From Halichondria panicea (Eukaryota > Porifera > Demospongiae > Suberitida > Halichondriidae): a stretch of 64,000 nucleotides of DNA. Shown piece after piece: positions 1 through 11,459 of this stretch. The notes under the pieces were generated by a model that was not told the origin of the DNA, did no database searches, and saw only the letters and a program-made list of their open reading frames with translations. The translations under genes and the position numbers were made by a program. The first letter of the stretch is position 1. Each line of letters begins with the position of its first letter. The stretch spans positions 4,469,502-4,533,501 of the forward strand of contig NC_087393.1 of assembly GCF_963675165.1 (NCBI RefSeq). The letters are read 5' to 3'.

Positions 1-984
1 GGCTGCTCTTGTAAAAAGCCCATTCAGTGCAATCGCAAACTAGTGAACTTTGAAGCTATGTCTCTGCACGTGCATGGCAGCCATATTGATACTGGTATAC
101 AGTAGCAGCTAGCTAGGTAGCAGCTTGTGTTAGTACTTTTCTCATTGCAGAGTTCGAGTTTGTACAGGTAATAATAACTTTTGATAACAAACTAAAGGTT
201 GTTGGGCCGGCAAATAAACGGCTCTCTCCTCAGCCAGCAAATAGTAGCCGCGGCTTCTGATCAAGCACTTCACATGCATTTATTCACCCACATTTTAATT
301 CTGCTAGCTACGTGTATACTAAATAGTGAGTTGCATGCATGCAATGTTTGTACCTGACGGCTGGCTACATACTTGGTGGTCTAGATTGAAATTGATCCCT
401 TTAGAGGGTTGGGACATTGTTTGACAAAAAGGAGGACAGGTATACATATATGGCCATGAAAGCAATCTCCTGCTGATCTATAATCAGCTCTTCTGTTCTT
501 GCACCAATTGGTGAGCGTATAGAACTCCAGCAATAATCAGGTTCATAATAAAAATGGCGACGCTAGTGATTGGTACAGAGCAAAGCTTGTTGTATTATCC
601 ATGGTACATGCATGCAGTGAAGAAAATGATTTGCTATAGGTGCTTGCCTTATACTTATATATATATGCTGAGTAATATGAGGCATTTGTGTGTCAGAATG
701 AGCAAAAGTATACACGAGAAAAAAGTTGAGAATATGCAGATGATAGACCTGAGCACGCTTGCATGGTGTGTCAACTTGCTAACTATACTAAGTATATATA
801 GCAACTCTAATACAGGGTTGGAGCAAAATTTGATACATAATGCTGACCTATTTTAGTGCAAGTAATAAAGTGCAGCCAATCCACAAGTTATTGCCCCAGA
901 CGAAAGGTATATATTAGTGAGCAAAGAGCCATGATTATGTTCCATCGTAACTGGTACGTGTAAGCAAGCACTTTGACAAATAGC
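1..984. other. Intergenic, no gene seen
   Basis: AT-rich sequence with short chance ORFs only. The longest open frame (about 554-856) has no recognisable domain, no splice context and low-complexity composition. I see no RNA gene or clear transposon end here. Confidence 0.6.
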
Positions 985-1440
985 AATCATACTGAGTGGT
1001 CCTGGTGGTGTTGGCAAATCTCATGTGAGCTTGTACAGCAGACACTTTGAGACTAATCAAACATAGGAAGAGATGATGTTCTAGTATTGCTAACTGTATG
1101 CATTCCATGTGAACGGTATAATTATGACACTATACATTCAGCTGCGGCAACCACTAAGTTATGACCAAGCTCGTGTTGTTATTATGGATGAAGTATAGGC
1201 GCAAACATGTTGATATACACAAAAGGCTACAGCAGATCAAATCAGTGCTACTTCATGCATGTTTGGCTGTGCATGGGTGACTTGTATCAATTGCCTCCAG
1301 TTGCTCAGCTTATGCTATTCAGTATACATCAGTTGGTGATAGTTATGCACAGTCAAGTCATGCAGTTGTTGTACAAATCTGGTTCATTGTGGCAAGTTGA
1401 GTTTGAAATGCTATGGGTTTTATGATAAAACCATGCTGCA
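985..1440 (+). pseudogene. Decayed Helitron/Pif1-type helicase fragment
   Basis: Helicase motifs survive in the right order but in different reading frames. LSGPGGVGKSHV at 990-1026 is a Walker A loop. DTIHSAA near 1127-1150 matches the TIHSA motif that follows it in Pif1-like helicases. VVIMDEV near 1175-1196 is the Walker B/DE box. HKRLQQIKS lies near 1219-1247. MGDLYQLPPVAQ near 1273-1310 is the motif III stretch typical of Helitron helicases. Frameshifts and stops separate these blocks, and no Rep domain is seen. The motifs are seen in the sequence; assignment to a Helitron rather than a host PIF1 gene rests on the QLPPV and TIHSA flavour, the decay and the repeat-rich setting. It cannot make an enzyme. 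Confidence 0.75.
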
Positions 1441-2564
1441 TGTGTTTATTAAAGTGCACGGTAATTATATAGTTAGTTCTTGACCAAAAACAAAAAGTAA
1501 AATAATTTGACAGTTGGGTTCTACTGTTCATTTGTTTAGTAACGAAATTACAAAAAGCACTAACCCTTATACGGATGCGTAAGTAAAGCTGTGTTTGTGA
1601 GAAAGTAAATAATTTAACAAAGTATTTGCTGTGATAGTGATTAAAACTGAAAGTATGAAGTGTAAAATAAGCTGTGTTTGTGATTTACAAACTATCTAGG
1701 CTAGCTACAAGATTAAGTGTGACTGGACTAACAAGTTAGTTTCTTTGTTATTATTCATTCATATTACTTGCGTCATACATGCAGAGGGGAAAGGGGCCTC
1801 CTGGCTCAAATGTCCCCCCCCTAAGACTTTCATTCAGGTGCTAGTTGTATGACTGTGAGTACAAAATTATGCAAAGGCAACCACAAAACCCACCAGAATT
1901 CACCTAAGACAATGCTTAACAAAAAACCCAGGAATTTCTTGAATCGGTAATTAACCGCACATGACGTGCATCAGCCATGGATGTAATTATATCTAACAAT
2001 AGAAATCAAATTCACGGTCGATCACTATATAGATGAGATAATGCGTCAGAGGGGGGACAGCATTTGCTGAGTTACTGTGTAGAGTGGGAACAGACAGTTG
2101 TAATGATGATGACATAATTATAGCAACATGCACTTGAGTCCGGAGTGACTAAACCCAACAGTCCTGGTTATTATAGTGAAGTATTGCTGCACGTGTACAG
2201 GCTTATAATGTACTTGATGAGTGTATTGAACCAGTATAATTATAGTCTCCCATGCAGTATCAGATCAAAGCTAAAATTAGATTCAATGACTAGTCAAACA
2301 AGCACATCGATATATGTCTGCATTACATGGTGTGCTTAAGATAGCATGTTCATAGTGCCAGAGTTATGCTAGGGTGAAGTTGTTCACATTCACTAACAGG
2401 AACAACAAAGTGACCACGGTGCTAGTACTTTTACACTAACTGTATAGCGTTCTTGAAGCCTATACGAAAAGGTGCTATGTTGTAAAAGACAGTGTAGTAG
2501 ACCTCAGCTAGAGACTATGGTAGATAAAAAAATACACCTCTCTAATAATAGTGAATCTCATGCC
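1441..2564. other. Intergenic, no gene seen
   Basis: AT-rich DNA with only short chance ORFs, no recognised protein motif and no clear inverted repeat. Confidence 0.55.
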
Positions 2565-2860
2565 CTCTCTTACTGGTGGCCAGTGAGTAAAGCACTCTGC
2601 TTAAGATCGGAAGGTTGAGAGTTCGAGCCCCATCAGTAGCAGAAACTTTCTAAGGAGTTCACTCAGCTTTACCCTGAGAAGGTGCTCATCACTGTCCAGC
2701 CCCATCAGTAGCAGAAACATTTTCTAAGGAGTTCACTCAGCTTTACCCTGAGAAGGTGCTCATCACTGTCCATCACATCCTGACGGATGGGATGCAAAGC
2801 CGGAGGTCCCGGGAATCTTCCTTCAGACCCTCGTCAGTAAAACCCGAAAAAATACTGCCT
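2565..2860 (+). repeat. tRNA-derived SINE with internal duplication
   Basis: The segment 2575-2645 resembles a degraded tRNA-Leu gene. It has an A-box-like TGGCCAGTGAGTAAAG, an anticodon-arm-like CTTAAGAT and a B box GAGTTCGAGCCC: the internal RNA polymerase III promoter of a tRNA-derived SINE. A non-tRNA body follows. A block of about 72 bp, from the B-box end (AGCCCCATCAGTAGCAGAAA) to ATCACTGTCC, is directly duplicated at about 2627-2698 and 2699-2771. The tRNA part lacks good acceptor-stem pairing, so I do not call it a tRNA gene. The 3' end is only approximate. Confidence 0.65.
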
Positions 2861-3051
2861 GACTACGAGCTTACTCTAAGTTCTATATAATTATATAGCG
2901 GGTAATTGTAAAACTTTTACAGTAATTTTCGTGAGTAAAAATACTGCATTTCGTGCACTTCATTTCATGCGTTCCGGTAAACCCACGCCTATAGGCTTTT
3001 TGAAATAGCGAATTTTTAGTGGTAAAAATTACCTACTACCAATCGCTACTA

Positions 3052-3350
3052 CAGTAGAACCTCGATTATCCGGACACCTTGGTTCCAGAAGCAGGCCGGA
3101 TAAGTGAATATGCCGGATAATCGAATAGATAAACCACGCCTTGATCCACCCACTTTATTGATGAACAGCAGTGCCACATGTTGTCTGCGCATGCGCAAAA
3201 GAAAAGCAGGCATGTCTCCATGGTAACAGCTGCAACGCGCATGTGCATTTGAGGGACACGCCCATTTTCTGAATTATGTAATCAGAAAACTGCCAAGCCG
3301 GATAATCGAGGTTCCGGATAATCGAGGGCCGGATAATCGAGGTTCTACTG
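3052..3350. mobile_element. Pogo/Tigger-like MITE (299 bp)
   Basis: The terminal inverted repeats begin CAGTAGAACCTCGATTATCC and end with the reverse complement, and the element is flanked by TA on both sides (3050-3051 and 3351-3352). TIRs of this form with a TA target site are typical of pogo/Tigger-type elements of the Tc1/mariner superfamily. Extra copies of the GGATAATCGAG motif sit just inside the right end. The interior has no transposase, so it must have been moved in trans. Short ORFs here are shadows. Confidence 0.85.
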
Positions 3351-3352
3351 TA

Positions 3353-4914
3353 CAAAGAAACAGTCCAAGTACAACTTAAATTTCCATCGCTTACTCAATC
3401 GTGTGCATTATGCACAACTGTCTCTATGACATGAAATCCAAGTTTTAAAATTGCGCACACTCATCCCAAACAGGTACCTCGTGCATGCTACATATTAAAC
3501 CAGATTTTATCATGCATGACTATACATAATTGTCAAGAATTAGCTATACATTATTGTCTGATGCAGTCATACCATACCTCTAATGAAGAGGCTGTGGAAC
3601 TGTAGAACTGTGAAGGAACTAGCTGATCAGAGCTCGAGACAGTAGATAGATCTATAGGTAACAGCAGGTCCGTTGCCAATTACTGTCGTTTGTACCAATT
3701 GCGCAGGGAATAAGTGCCCATACAAGCCCATAGCTGCTTTATGCCTTGGTGCGCATGCGCAAGCTAGCGAGGTAGTATTGCAGTAGCCTCGATTCCAGGC
3801 CGATCAAAATACGTATTTTAATCGGCCTGATAAATTATGCTTGAAATTTAGCATAAAACAAGGCCGTAGAAAGCGATCAGGCTGGTCAGGCTGACGACTT
3901 TTGTAGCTGAGTAGGTAATGGTCGTCATTAAAAATTTGCATGATCGTTTCCTGGTAATGGTCGGTAATATTGTGAGTGATAATGTATGTATGAGCCCGCT
4001 TAGATATTGCAGCAGGATATCTACCTAGGAGTCAATCTCCCCAATGGAGAGGTATTAAAGATCTTATCTGATATCTGAGATAACTTTTGGGAAGAGATCG
4101 GAACCACGCATTTTTCGACATAAGGGTGTTCAGCCCTTTCGCACTGAAAAAATGTAAAATTTACGCCATAATACAATTAAGATAATTATGGTGATCAGGT
4201 TATCTTTTAAAAATTTAAAGAATTATGGGAAGCATTTTATCAAAGAGACCCATAATACCCCCTGACTCATAATACAGGTATCTACCTTACTTACGTGGTT
4301 TCAGAAAAATGTATATATGAAGTCTCATGAAGTGATGACCTTTTTTTAGTCACCGCTAGCGCGCTGTATGCGAAAGTTCCAAGACGAGTTGACCTTTAAT
4401 TAAGTGTAAGTTGGCCAGACCACTTTAAACTTGTTTGGTACTGACTACGCTCCTCCTGGATTAATAGGGGGCTAAGGAATAAATTGGGAATAGTAGGCAT
4501 CAATGTCCATTTTGATAATCTCATAATTATACGATAATTATACAATCATGCGTAATTTATTACTTTCTTGGATCCACTTTACATGAGACGTTAACCCCAA
4601 CATTAAGTTTTGCATAACGACGTTTTCATGGCAAAAAAGGTTGAAGGGAATATTATGGCTCAGTTCAAGTTAAGTCGAGTTAACAAGATAATACTGAGAA
4701 TCATTAATAATTATGATGTCTACATTGTTCCACAATTTCTTTATTTCTGTCTTCCCCACCCCTTTTCTAGAATTGAATCTCTCTGGCCGGTATTGCTCAG
4801 CCTCTGACTGATTGTTATCTTGGTTCCATGACGACATGCAGTCTAACAAGCAAGTGGCGAAGCTGTGGATCACTAATTCCACCGAGAGCAAAGCGGAAGT
4901 GTATAATCATTGTA
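3353..4914. other. Intergenic with a transposon-end fragment
   Basis: No gene seen. Near 3785-3830 there is an end of the TAGCCTCGATTCCAGGCC family (intact copies at 14553, 50445 and 5118), followed by a short self-complementary stretch (ATACGTATTTTAATCGGCC). The rest is unassigned AT-rich DNA. Confidence 0.55.
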
Positions 4915-5075
4915 TACCGTATAGCGGGAAATTTTCGCAGGTGCACATTTTTGCTGGCGCTATTTGGCTTCAGAGCCCTCAGCAGAAATTTTCGTGGGTT
5001 CTAATATTTCTTAACTACTCTGCCCTCGAAAAACACGAAATTTTTCACCCCACGAAAATTTCCCGCTATACGGTA
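4915..5075. mobile_element. TACCGTATAGCGGG-family MITE (161 bp)
   Basis: A short element with inverted ends TACCGTATAGCGGGAAATTT and its reverse complement. The interior repeats CGAAAATT/AATTTTCG words. Relatives with the same ends occur at 20405-20595, 48103-48322, 51868-52065, 57564-57769 and, more distantly, 28203-28932. There is no coding capacity, and the open frame across it is a by-product. Confidence 0.8.
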
Positions 5076-5117
5076 TACTCTATCATACGTAGTTTGGACC
5101 CTTGCATGCAAATATGC

Positions 5118-5346
5118 TAGCCTCTACACATGCAGGCTCTCTTTTTTCTTTGTTCTTTATCACAATCGTTCAATTACTGTATTAATCGTTCAATGAGATA
5201 AAATACGGTATTAATTGGAGGAATAAAGAAAGAAATAGCTTACTTTTTCTTAACTGTACGCCCATTTCTTTCTTTGCTGCCTCACTATGTCTTTCTGGAT
5301 GAACAGTGACAACAGCAAGGAAAAGTAAGGCCTGGGAACGAGGCTA
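5118..5346. mobile_element. MULE-like TAGCCTC element (229 bp)
   Basis: The element begins TAGCCTCTACACATGCAGGC and ends GGCCTGGGAACGAGGCTA. The flanking 9-mers CAAATATGC (5109-5117) and CAAATATGT (5347-5355) match at 8 of 9 positions, which supports a 9-bp target-site duplication. It belongs to the same family as 14553-15578, 50445-51033 and 57615-57653. It is non-autonomous, with no ORF. Confidence 0.65.
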
Positions 5347-5700
5347 CAAATATGTAGCAATGTGATTGTTGTTGTGATTTGATTTGAGCATAACGCACTT
5401 CATTCAATGAGTGTAATTGAACGATTTAGAAATGTGTCTGAATTATCATAGGGATGGAGCTCAGGGTACTATTCTCTGTACACAAAGACATAATTATAGT
5501 ACAATGCAATGATATATGTGCATAGCAACATTAATGTTTATGCTGAGAAAATTTTTGTCATCACAACATAATGTATAATAAAATTATTTACATGATTAAT
5601 GTACTGTATACAATCTGAGAATGTTGTAATGCTAAGAAATGTTCAATAGGGTAATGATAAAATGTTCAACTACTCCGCTTCAGTATAATTACATGTATGT

Positions 5701-5767
5701 AATGATGAATATGTAATGATGAATATGTAATGATGAATATGTAATGATGAATATGTAATGATGAATA
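5701..5767. repeat. 14-bp tandem repeat
   Basis: About 4.8 copies of AATGATGAATATGT in tandem, just downstream of the stop codon of the Reeler gene on the minus strand. It lies in that gene's probable 3' UTR or flank. Confidence 0.9.
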
Positions 5768-5804
5768 TTCAACTACTCAGTTGCAGTATACGTACTACTC
5801 CAGT

Positions 5805-8800
5805 TCAGAACGGCTTGAGTGCAGCAATGAGTGCGATTCCAATGGCCCAGATGGTCACTGAAGCAGTGAGGCCAGCTGTGTGTGGGTGTGAGGGAGGGCA
5901 TATCCAGTGTAAGTGGGAACAAAAAATTATCATCACATTTCTAATAATTATACACAAGTGCTGTGCTTGTTAATTGTCTATTATAAATTGCACGGGGGGG
6001 GGGCTGTTTTTGAATAACGGCCGTGACTGAATTAAACTGCATCATGACGATTAGAAAAATTACTCGCAATAAGGGATTAATGGCACTCATAACAAGCACT
6101 GGCAAGGTAAATAGCACTAGGCTATGCCTCGTGCAATTAGAAGCCTTGCCATTGCTTGTTACTCGTGTTATTAATCCCACAAAATTAATTATTGCACTCT
6201 TAATCATACTATTGTTATACTATATCAACAGCAGGATGTCATGCAGGATTTTGAAGTAGGAGGGGGAGGGGGGGAGTCACCATACAAAAAAGGTCAACTT
6301 GTACTTCAATACCCTGTCAGCATTTAACACCACGGTGGGGTTTGGGGTTGCCTTGCATATACTCCGTCATACAACTGGTACCTGAAGGCACGTTTTAGTG
6401 GGGGATATCCCCCTTTCCCCCTGTATGACACCCTGAACTGATACAGCAAACAGACATTGCATCCATGGATAAACTAACCAGCGTTGTTGTCTGAATCAGT
6501 TACCGGTGGACCAGAATCAGTTGCACTAATTACCGATGGACCGGTTTCAGTTGTCGGTGGATTGGTAGGAGGCAGAGTGGTAGGAGGTAGAGTGGTAGGA
6601 GGTAGAGTAGGAGGAGGAGGAGGATTCTATAATTATGTAATAAGTAAAAATTAATAATACGGTAGAAACAATTTGCACGCGTATTCAGGCTTTGATGTGT
6701 ACACTGAGCCATGGGAATTATATAGAGGTCAACCTATACTCCTACCTGGGTTCTCAATAACTAAGAAACCTAGCTACTATAATAATATACACCTTTAGTC
6801 TGGGGGCCAGACCTAATAGCTCGGGGACAAAATCAAGAGAGCTAGGATTAGGTCTGGAGACTCTTGCAGCATTTCCGTGTGCTCTAGCGGAATGTGGCCA
6901 GAGCCAATGAAAATAATGCATATCCTATGTCATGTGATTTTTAATGCGAGTATTGCCTTTGTGGAATTTGGATTACAGCCAATGGAATTTAGATACAGCC
7001 AATGAAATGAGAGTATTGCTACATCTACTCCTTCTTTATAACCTCCAATATCACAGTCTCCTCCCTATTGACATTCCAAGAGCACGTGGAAGTGCTGCAA
7101 GAGTCTCCAGACCTCTTTCTCTCTTCCCCCTCCCCCCTCGGAGAAAAAGGTCTGGCCCCCAGACTAATACACCTTACATAATCACACTATTGACCTGTGC
7201 CAGACACAGTAAAAACTATCAAGGCTATGCTATCTCTGTAGTACTGTAGCCTGGCACATGATTACACAGACTGAGCCTGCAAAACAATGCAGTGACCCCT
7301 GAACCTGAATTGTATGCACCAGCCTACTTTATATTGAAGCCACCACCCTCCTACATTGACAGTAGACAAGTATATGTACAGTGTATGCTAGCTGACTCAC
7401 TCCAACAGGTCCTCTCACAGGGAAAAAATGAGCACGATGCTGCTGAACAATTGTATACCTGCACATGAATGGAACATTTTAAGAAAGTACAAGAAATTAT
7501 GGAAAGCATAACTATTACACACTACCGTATAGTGCGAAATTTTCGAGGCACTTATATACAGCTGAATACAGGCCGGAATACAGGCCTGTATGCGGATGTA
7601 ATTGCCCACGACCTGCTTACATCCTGGAACCACAGGGCCCGTTAGAGCATGTACATCCACGCCTGAATACAGCCCGTAATTAGCGGGCCTGTTTTAGCCT
7701 GTACCACCCACGTCCTGCTTACAACCCGTACAGCTAGTGTATGCACATGCGCAGAGAGAGTCACCTAGCTACGAAATCCACCAAGAGACTGAAGGTGTGC
7801 TTATGTGGTCATATAAATAATTAAGTTCACAGAGTTATTCTGTTGCAGATCTGGTTGCCTCTGACGCCACGTTGTAAGTGAGTACGGTCCATATGCTGCT
7901 GTATAGGAATACACATCTATACCACGACTACTAAAAACGTGAGTACAAAAGGATGGTATAAAATGCATGCCTGAAAAACACAACTGCTAATATCCACAAG
8001 AACACTCACTGACCAGAACACAACGGTGACTGCGTCATCTTGTTTGACAGGTGATACCCAGTAGAGAAGCACCTCATTGTCTCCCATTATATCAGCAATG
8101 TCCATAGATAGCCTTTGAGTAGCCGAGTTCTGAAGGCAAAAATTATGATTAACGCAATTGACATCTGCAGCTTAATTGTACGACTTATATACAAGTAATA
8201 CTTTGTACATTGGATTCATGAAGCTACAAGTCTTGTAAGCTCACAGGATAAAGCATAGATGTATCGGCCACGGATTTGCCACAGTTCAGTGGTCTATAAT
8301 ATAGCATTGTATCGTCCTCCCACGTCCCGTGTATGGAGGATTCAGGGACAAACATGTCTGTGTAATTACGAGCTTGAACCAGGAACCCTACAAAGCCGTT
8401 CGTTTGCTGACCACCCGCCAACATGATTATCCTCAACGAAACTGTGTGTGTGTGTGTGTGTGTGTGTAGGGGGGGGGGGAGGGCTAATAATGGGCGGCAT
8501 ATACATTACACGCATGTAAACTTTAATAAGCACATTGAAAATATACCTCTACTGACAATGCCGGTCTAGAAATCCGTGCGAGGGGGGTTATGGTTCTGGT
8601 CTGCTATATTATACAAAACTACGTACAATTGCACAGTCGATTCATGTCTATACGCTAAAATACAAGCTATATACATGTATTATAGTGTGATAAACGCTAT
8701 AGTGTAAACACGAACTAATTGCAATTTGCCATTTGAGCAGTCACGTATATATGTGTGGGGGGGGGCTAGTACTAAATGGGGGCATATACATTACACATGC

Positions 8801-9139
8801 ACACATGTAAACTTTAATAAGAGCAGTCCTGTTATACACAATAAAAAACTCACATTGATAAGTGGTGTTCAGCTTGTACTCAAAACTTGTTGTCGTACTC
8901 GTTTCATATTCTATCAGAGTTCCATTTTCTGCTCGTTCCCCAACAACATATAGTTGGTAGCCACAGGGGGTGTTACAGACTGTACTTGGATCATTTATAA
9001 CTTCACCCCCCCCTAAATCTACAGTGTGAATAATGCTGTGGTCGTAACAAGACTCTTCACGAGCTCCATCAAGGTACGCAGAAGAGGTAGCAAACAACGA
9101 GAGGAGCAGCAGTGCCGGCACTAACAGGTTGTTATTCAT
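5805..9139 (-). CDS. Reeler-domain surface protein, 6 exons
   Basis: I do not recognise a named orthologue. Proposed minus-strand exons: 9139-8854, 8441-8245, 8129-8014, 7458-7401, 6626-6479, 5875-5805. All junctions are GT-AG, phases agree, and the model gives 291 residues. It opens with a signal peptide (MNNNLLVPALLLLSLFATSS). The next ~160 residues resemble a Reeler domain: paired cysteines in exon 1, GFVGFLVQAR in exon 2 and the LLYWVSP...VTVVFWYTIV stretch across exons 3-4, where family members have a WxAP...VTF pattern. A Pro/Thr linker (repeated LPPTT) follows, then a short hydrophobic C-terminus ending ALKPF, which may be a GPI-attachment signal or a membrane anchor. Exon 2 has a CACACACAG acceptor. 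Introns hold two mobile elements (6796-7166 and 7523-7963) and a fold-back. The Reeler fold is established knowledge; the exact exon set, especially exons 4-6, is inference. Confidence 0.7.
6073..6179. repeat. Fold-back inverted repeat
   Basis: Arms of roughly 48 bp face each other, starting GGGATTAATGGCACTC and ending GAGTGT-like TTATTAATCCC with a few mismatches. The segment could form a long hairpin. It lies in the last intron of the Reeler gene. There is no ORF of interest, although the hairpin opens overlapping frames on both strands. Confidence 0.7.
6796..7166. mobile_element. TIR element with 9-bp TSD (371 bp)
   Basis: The ends are TAGTCTGGGGGCCAGACC and GGTCTGGCCCCCAGACTA. Flanking 9-mers are identical: ATACACCTT at 6787-6795 and at 7167-7175. 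A 9-bp duplication suggests a Mutator-like (MULE) mechanism. The interior is non-coding and includes short direct repeats of GGAATTT/AGCCAATG. It is inserted in an intron of the Reeler gene. Confidence 0.85.
7523..7963. repeat. Partial copy A of the ACACAGCC element
   Basis: Sequence from about 7555 to 7963 matches the left part of the full element at 9396-11459: the GGCCTGTATGCGGATGTAAT arm, the ATGCGCAGAGAGA block, the TGCAGATCTGGTTGCC block and the TAGGAATACACATCT block. The first bases (TACCGTATAGTGCGAAATTT) look like one end of a TACCGTATAG MITE. Both termini of the larger element are missing. It lies in an intron of the Reeler gene. Confidence 0.7.
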
Positions 9140-9395
9140 TTTTTCTGGAATGAAATAAAATGCATAGGTATAATTATGAGTAATGAAGTGCATGCATACA
9201 CATCTCTTACTTAGCGTGATTATACTGACGTCTCAAACAAGAAATTGCGAAGGGGCAATAAGTAGCAGCTAAATAGTAATACTCAGAGGCGAGTACGAGC
9301 TAGTTAGTTTGTCTTTTACTGATTTACTTCGTATCCAAGGTGATGTGCAGTGATTATAATTATTACATCACTAATGGCCCCAGGCACTATTCTTA
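9140..9395. other. Upstream flank of the Reeler gene
   Basis: Probable promoter/5' UTR region of the minus-strand Reeler gene. I see no definite regulatory motif. Confidence 0.4.
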
Positions 9396-11459
9396 TACAC
9401 AGCCAAAAATCCACGGGCCTGAAAGAAAATCAGTTGAATACAGGCCGGAATACGGGCCTGTATGCGGATGTAATCGCCCACGGCCCGCTTACATCCTGGA
9501 ACCACAGGCCTGTTACAGCACGTACATCCTGTCCTGAATACGCCGTAAATAACAGGCCTGTTTCAGCCTGTGCAGCCAGTGTATGCGCATGCGCAGAGAG
9601 AAAGTTGCTTAGCTACGAAATCCACCAAGAGACTGAAAAGGTGCTTCAGTTTGATGTTCTCGTTCAGTTGCAGCTTTAAAGGATGGATGGAGTAATTATA
9701 TTATTTATGGAGCTGACTGCCAAGGCCAGCTAGCAAGAAAAGAGAGAGAGAGGAAGTAAGTAGAGTCTAAATAAGGAGCTAGTATAGTAGGTCTAATTAA
9801 TACTCACTTCTGTCCATTTGTCAGCTGCTAGATGTCTCTGCAATTATTCTTTCACTGTCTCTAGGAGTCTAGCTCTATAGGCTACAAGGTGTGCTTATGT
9901 GGTAATGTATAAATAATTATGTTGACGGAGTTATTTCGTATTGCAGATCTGGTTGCCTCTGACGCAGGTTGTTGACTTCTTCTACAACGTTTAATATAAG
10001 TGAGTGCTCAGCTGGTTTTTAAAATGTTGGTCAATATGCTGCTTATGTATAGGAATACACATCTAAAAAGGACCTCTACAACGACTACTATATAAGTGAG
10101 TATGAGGTATATAAAATGTATACCTATGATATTGTGTCATCATTACTTTACGAGCTCGAGATTCAGGTTCTATTATTGACTCACTTACTCGAACTCGTTT
10201 ACATATGCACACACAGATGTACCTGTGTCTATGTCATCATTACTGTACTGATTGAGCTCGAGATTGAGGTTCCTTGTCACACTACTTGAGAATGTGAGCC
10301 AATTAATAATTATTTAACTCACTTTAAACTCGTGTACTGATGCACACATACAGATGTACATATATAAATTGGAATGCTCATGCCATCAATGATTTCAACC
10401 CATCATGACCAGAAGGTATTTTACAATAATAATTATTGTCGTTTACATTGGTTGGTCTAATTACAGCATCGTGGACACACCTATACTTTAGGAACTATCA
10501 GAATTTGGCAGGTAAGCAATCATTCATAATAATTATAAAAACTTTGTTTGTGTTTTGCTTTAGTTAAGTTACTGGCTGTGGACATGGCTGGTCTGTGACA
10601 GTACAAACAGTCAAACAAAAAATGTATAATGGTAAGAAACATTATTTTCTTTGCAACCATATTCACTATATACACAGTGACAGAGGACATGGCTGGTCTG
10701 TGGACAGTACGAACAGTCGAACAACACATTATATTGGTAAGAAACATTATTTTCTTTGCAACGATATTCACTATATACACAGTGACAGAGGACATGGCTG
10801 GTCTGTGGACAGTACGAACAGTCGAACAACACATTATATTGGTAAGAAACATTATTTTCTTTGCAACGATATTCACTATATACACAGTGACAGAGGACAT
10901 GGCTGGTCTGTGGACAGTACGAACAGTCGAACAACACATTATATTGGTAAGAAACATTATTTTCTTTGCAACGATATTCACATGTCTTCTTTATACACAC
11001 AGTGTGACAGAGGACATGGCTGGTAGTACAAACAGTCAAACAGAAAATTTATAAATGTAAGAAACATTATTTTCTTTCCAACCATTATTCACGTGTCTTC
11101 TTTATACACACAGTGACACACTCGAGCAGCACAAGCACTAGAAGAAACATTCCTATTAGTGTTGTAAACTGTCGAACTGTCTGGCTATGTTTGTTTCTTA
11201 AAAATTTTAACACTTCGTTGAATTATTCATGCCAAACTCAGCTTTTAACTGTATAAAAGCAAACCGGAACTAACTGAGAACATAGGGCTGCTTACAGGCC
11301 GTGCTCAGGCTGCTTACAGCCGTTCCACGGCTGATTACATGCTGAAATCCACAGGCTGCTAAACAGTACCTAACCAAACAGTTGAATACACCACGTGGAT
11401 TTATACCTGTAACGGGCCCGTAACAGGCATGAAACGGCCCGTGGATTTTTGGCTGTGTA
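9396..11459. mobile_element. Full-length ACACAGCC TIR element (~2.06 kb)
   Basis: The left end reads TACACAGCCAAAAATCCACG and the right end is its reverse complement, finishing at 11459. Subterminal arms carry many short inverted and direct copies of GGCCTGTA, GCTTACA and GGCCCGT words. Internal blocks are shared with 7555-7963 and 12347-13786. The middle contains a 105-bp tandem repeat. No transposase-like protein is visible, so it is probably non-autonomous. I found no convincing target-site duplication next to the ends. Open frames at 10520-11054 on both strands come from the 105-bp period (divisible by 3), not from selection for protein. Confidence 0.75.
10577..11035. repeat. 105-bp tandem repeat, about 4 copies
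   Basis: Starts of GACATGGCTGGTCTGTG occur at about 10581, 10686, 10791, 10896 and 11013, so the three central units are exactly 105 bp and nearly identical. Each unit also has GGTAAGAAACATT and TATACACAGTGACAG, which resemble a splice donor and acceptor. The second element copy at 12347-13786 has only one unit, so the expansion is specific to this copy. Confidence 0.9.

Noticed and set aside
2575-2650. Functional tRNA-Leu gene
   Set aside because: A and B boxes are present but the acceptor and anticodon stems do not pair well, and a SINE-type body follows.
4812-5120. 102-residue ORF
   Set aside because: It runs through the inverted repeat of a MITE and shows no domain or splice context.
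7801-7983. Possible last exon of the Reeler gene
   Set aside because: The sequence belongs to the ACACAGCC element copy; an exon at 7458-7401 continues the Reeler pattern and fits the phase.
10520-11054. Overlapping ~140-153 residue ORFs on both strands
   Set aside because: They are open only because the 105-bp tandem repeat has a period divisible by three; no protein motif, and the same block in copy C is not open.
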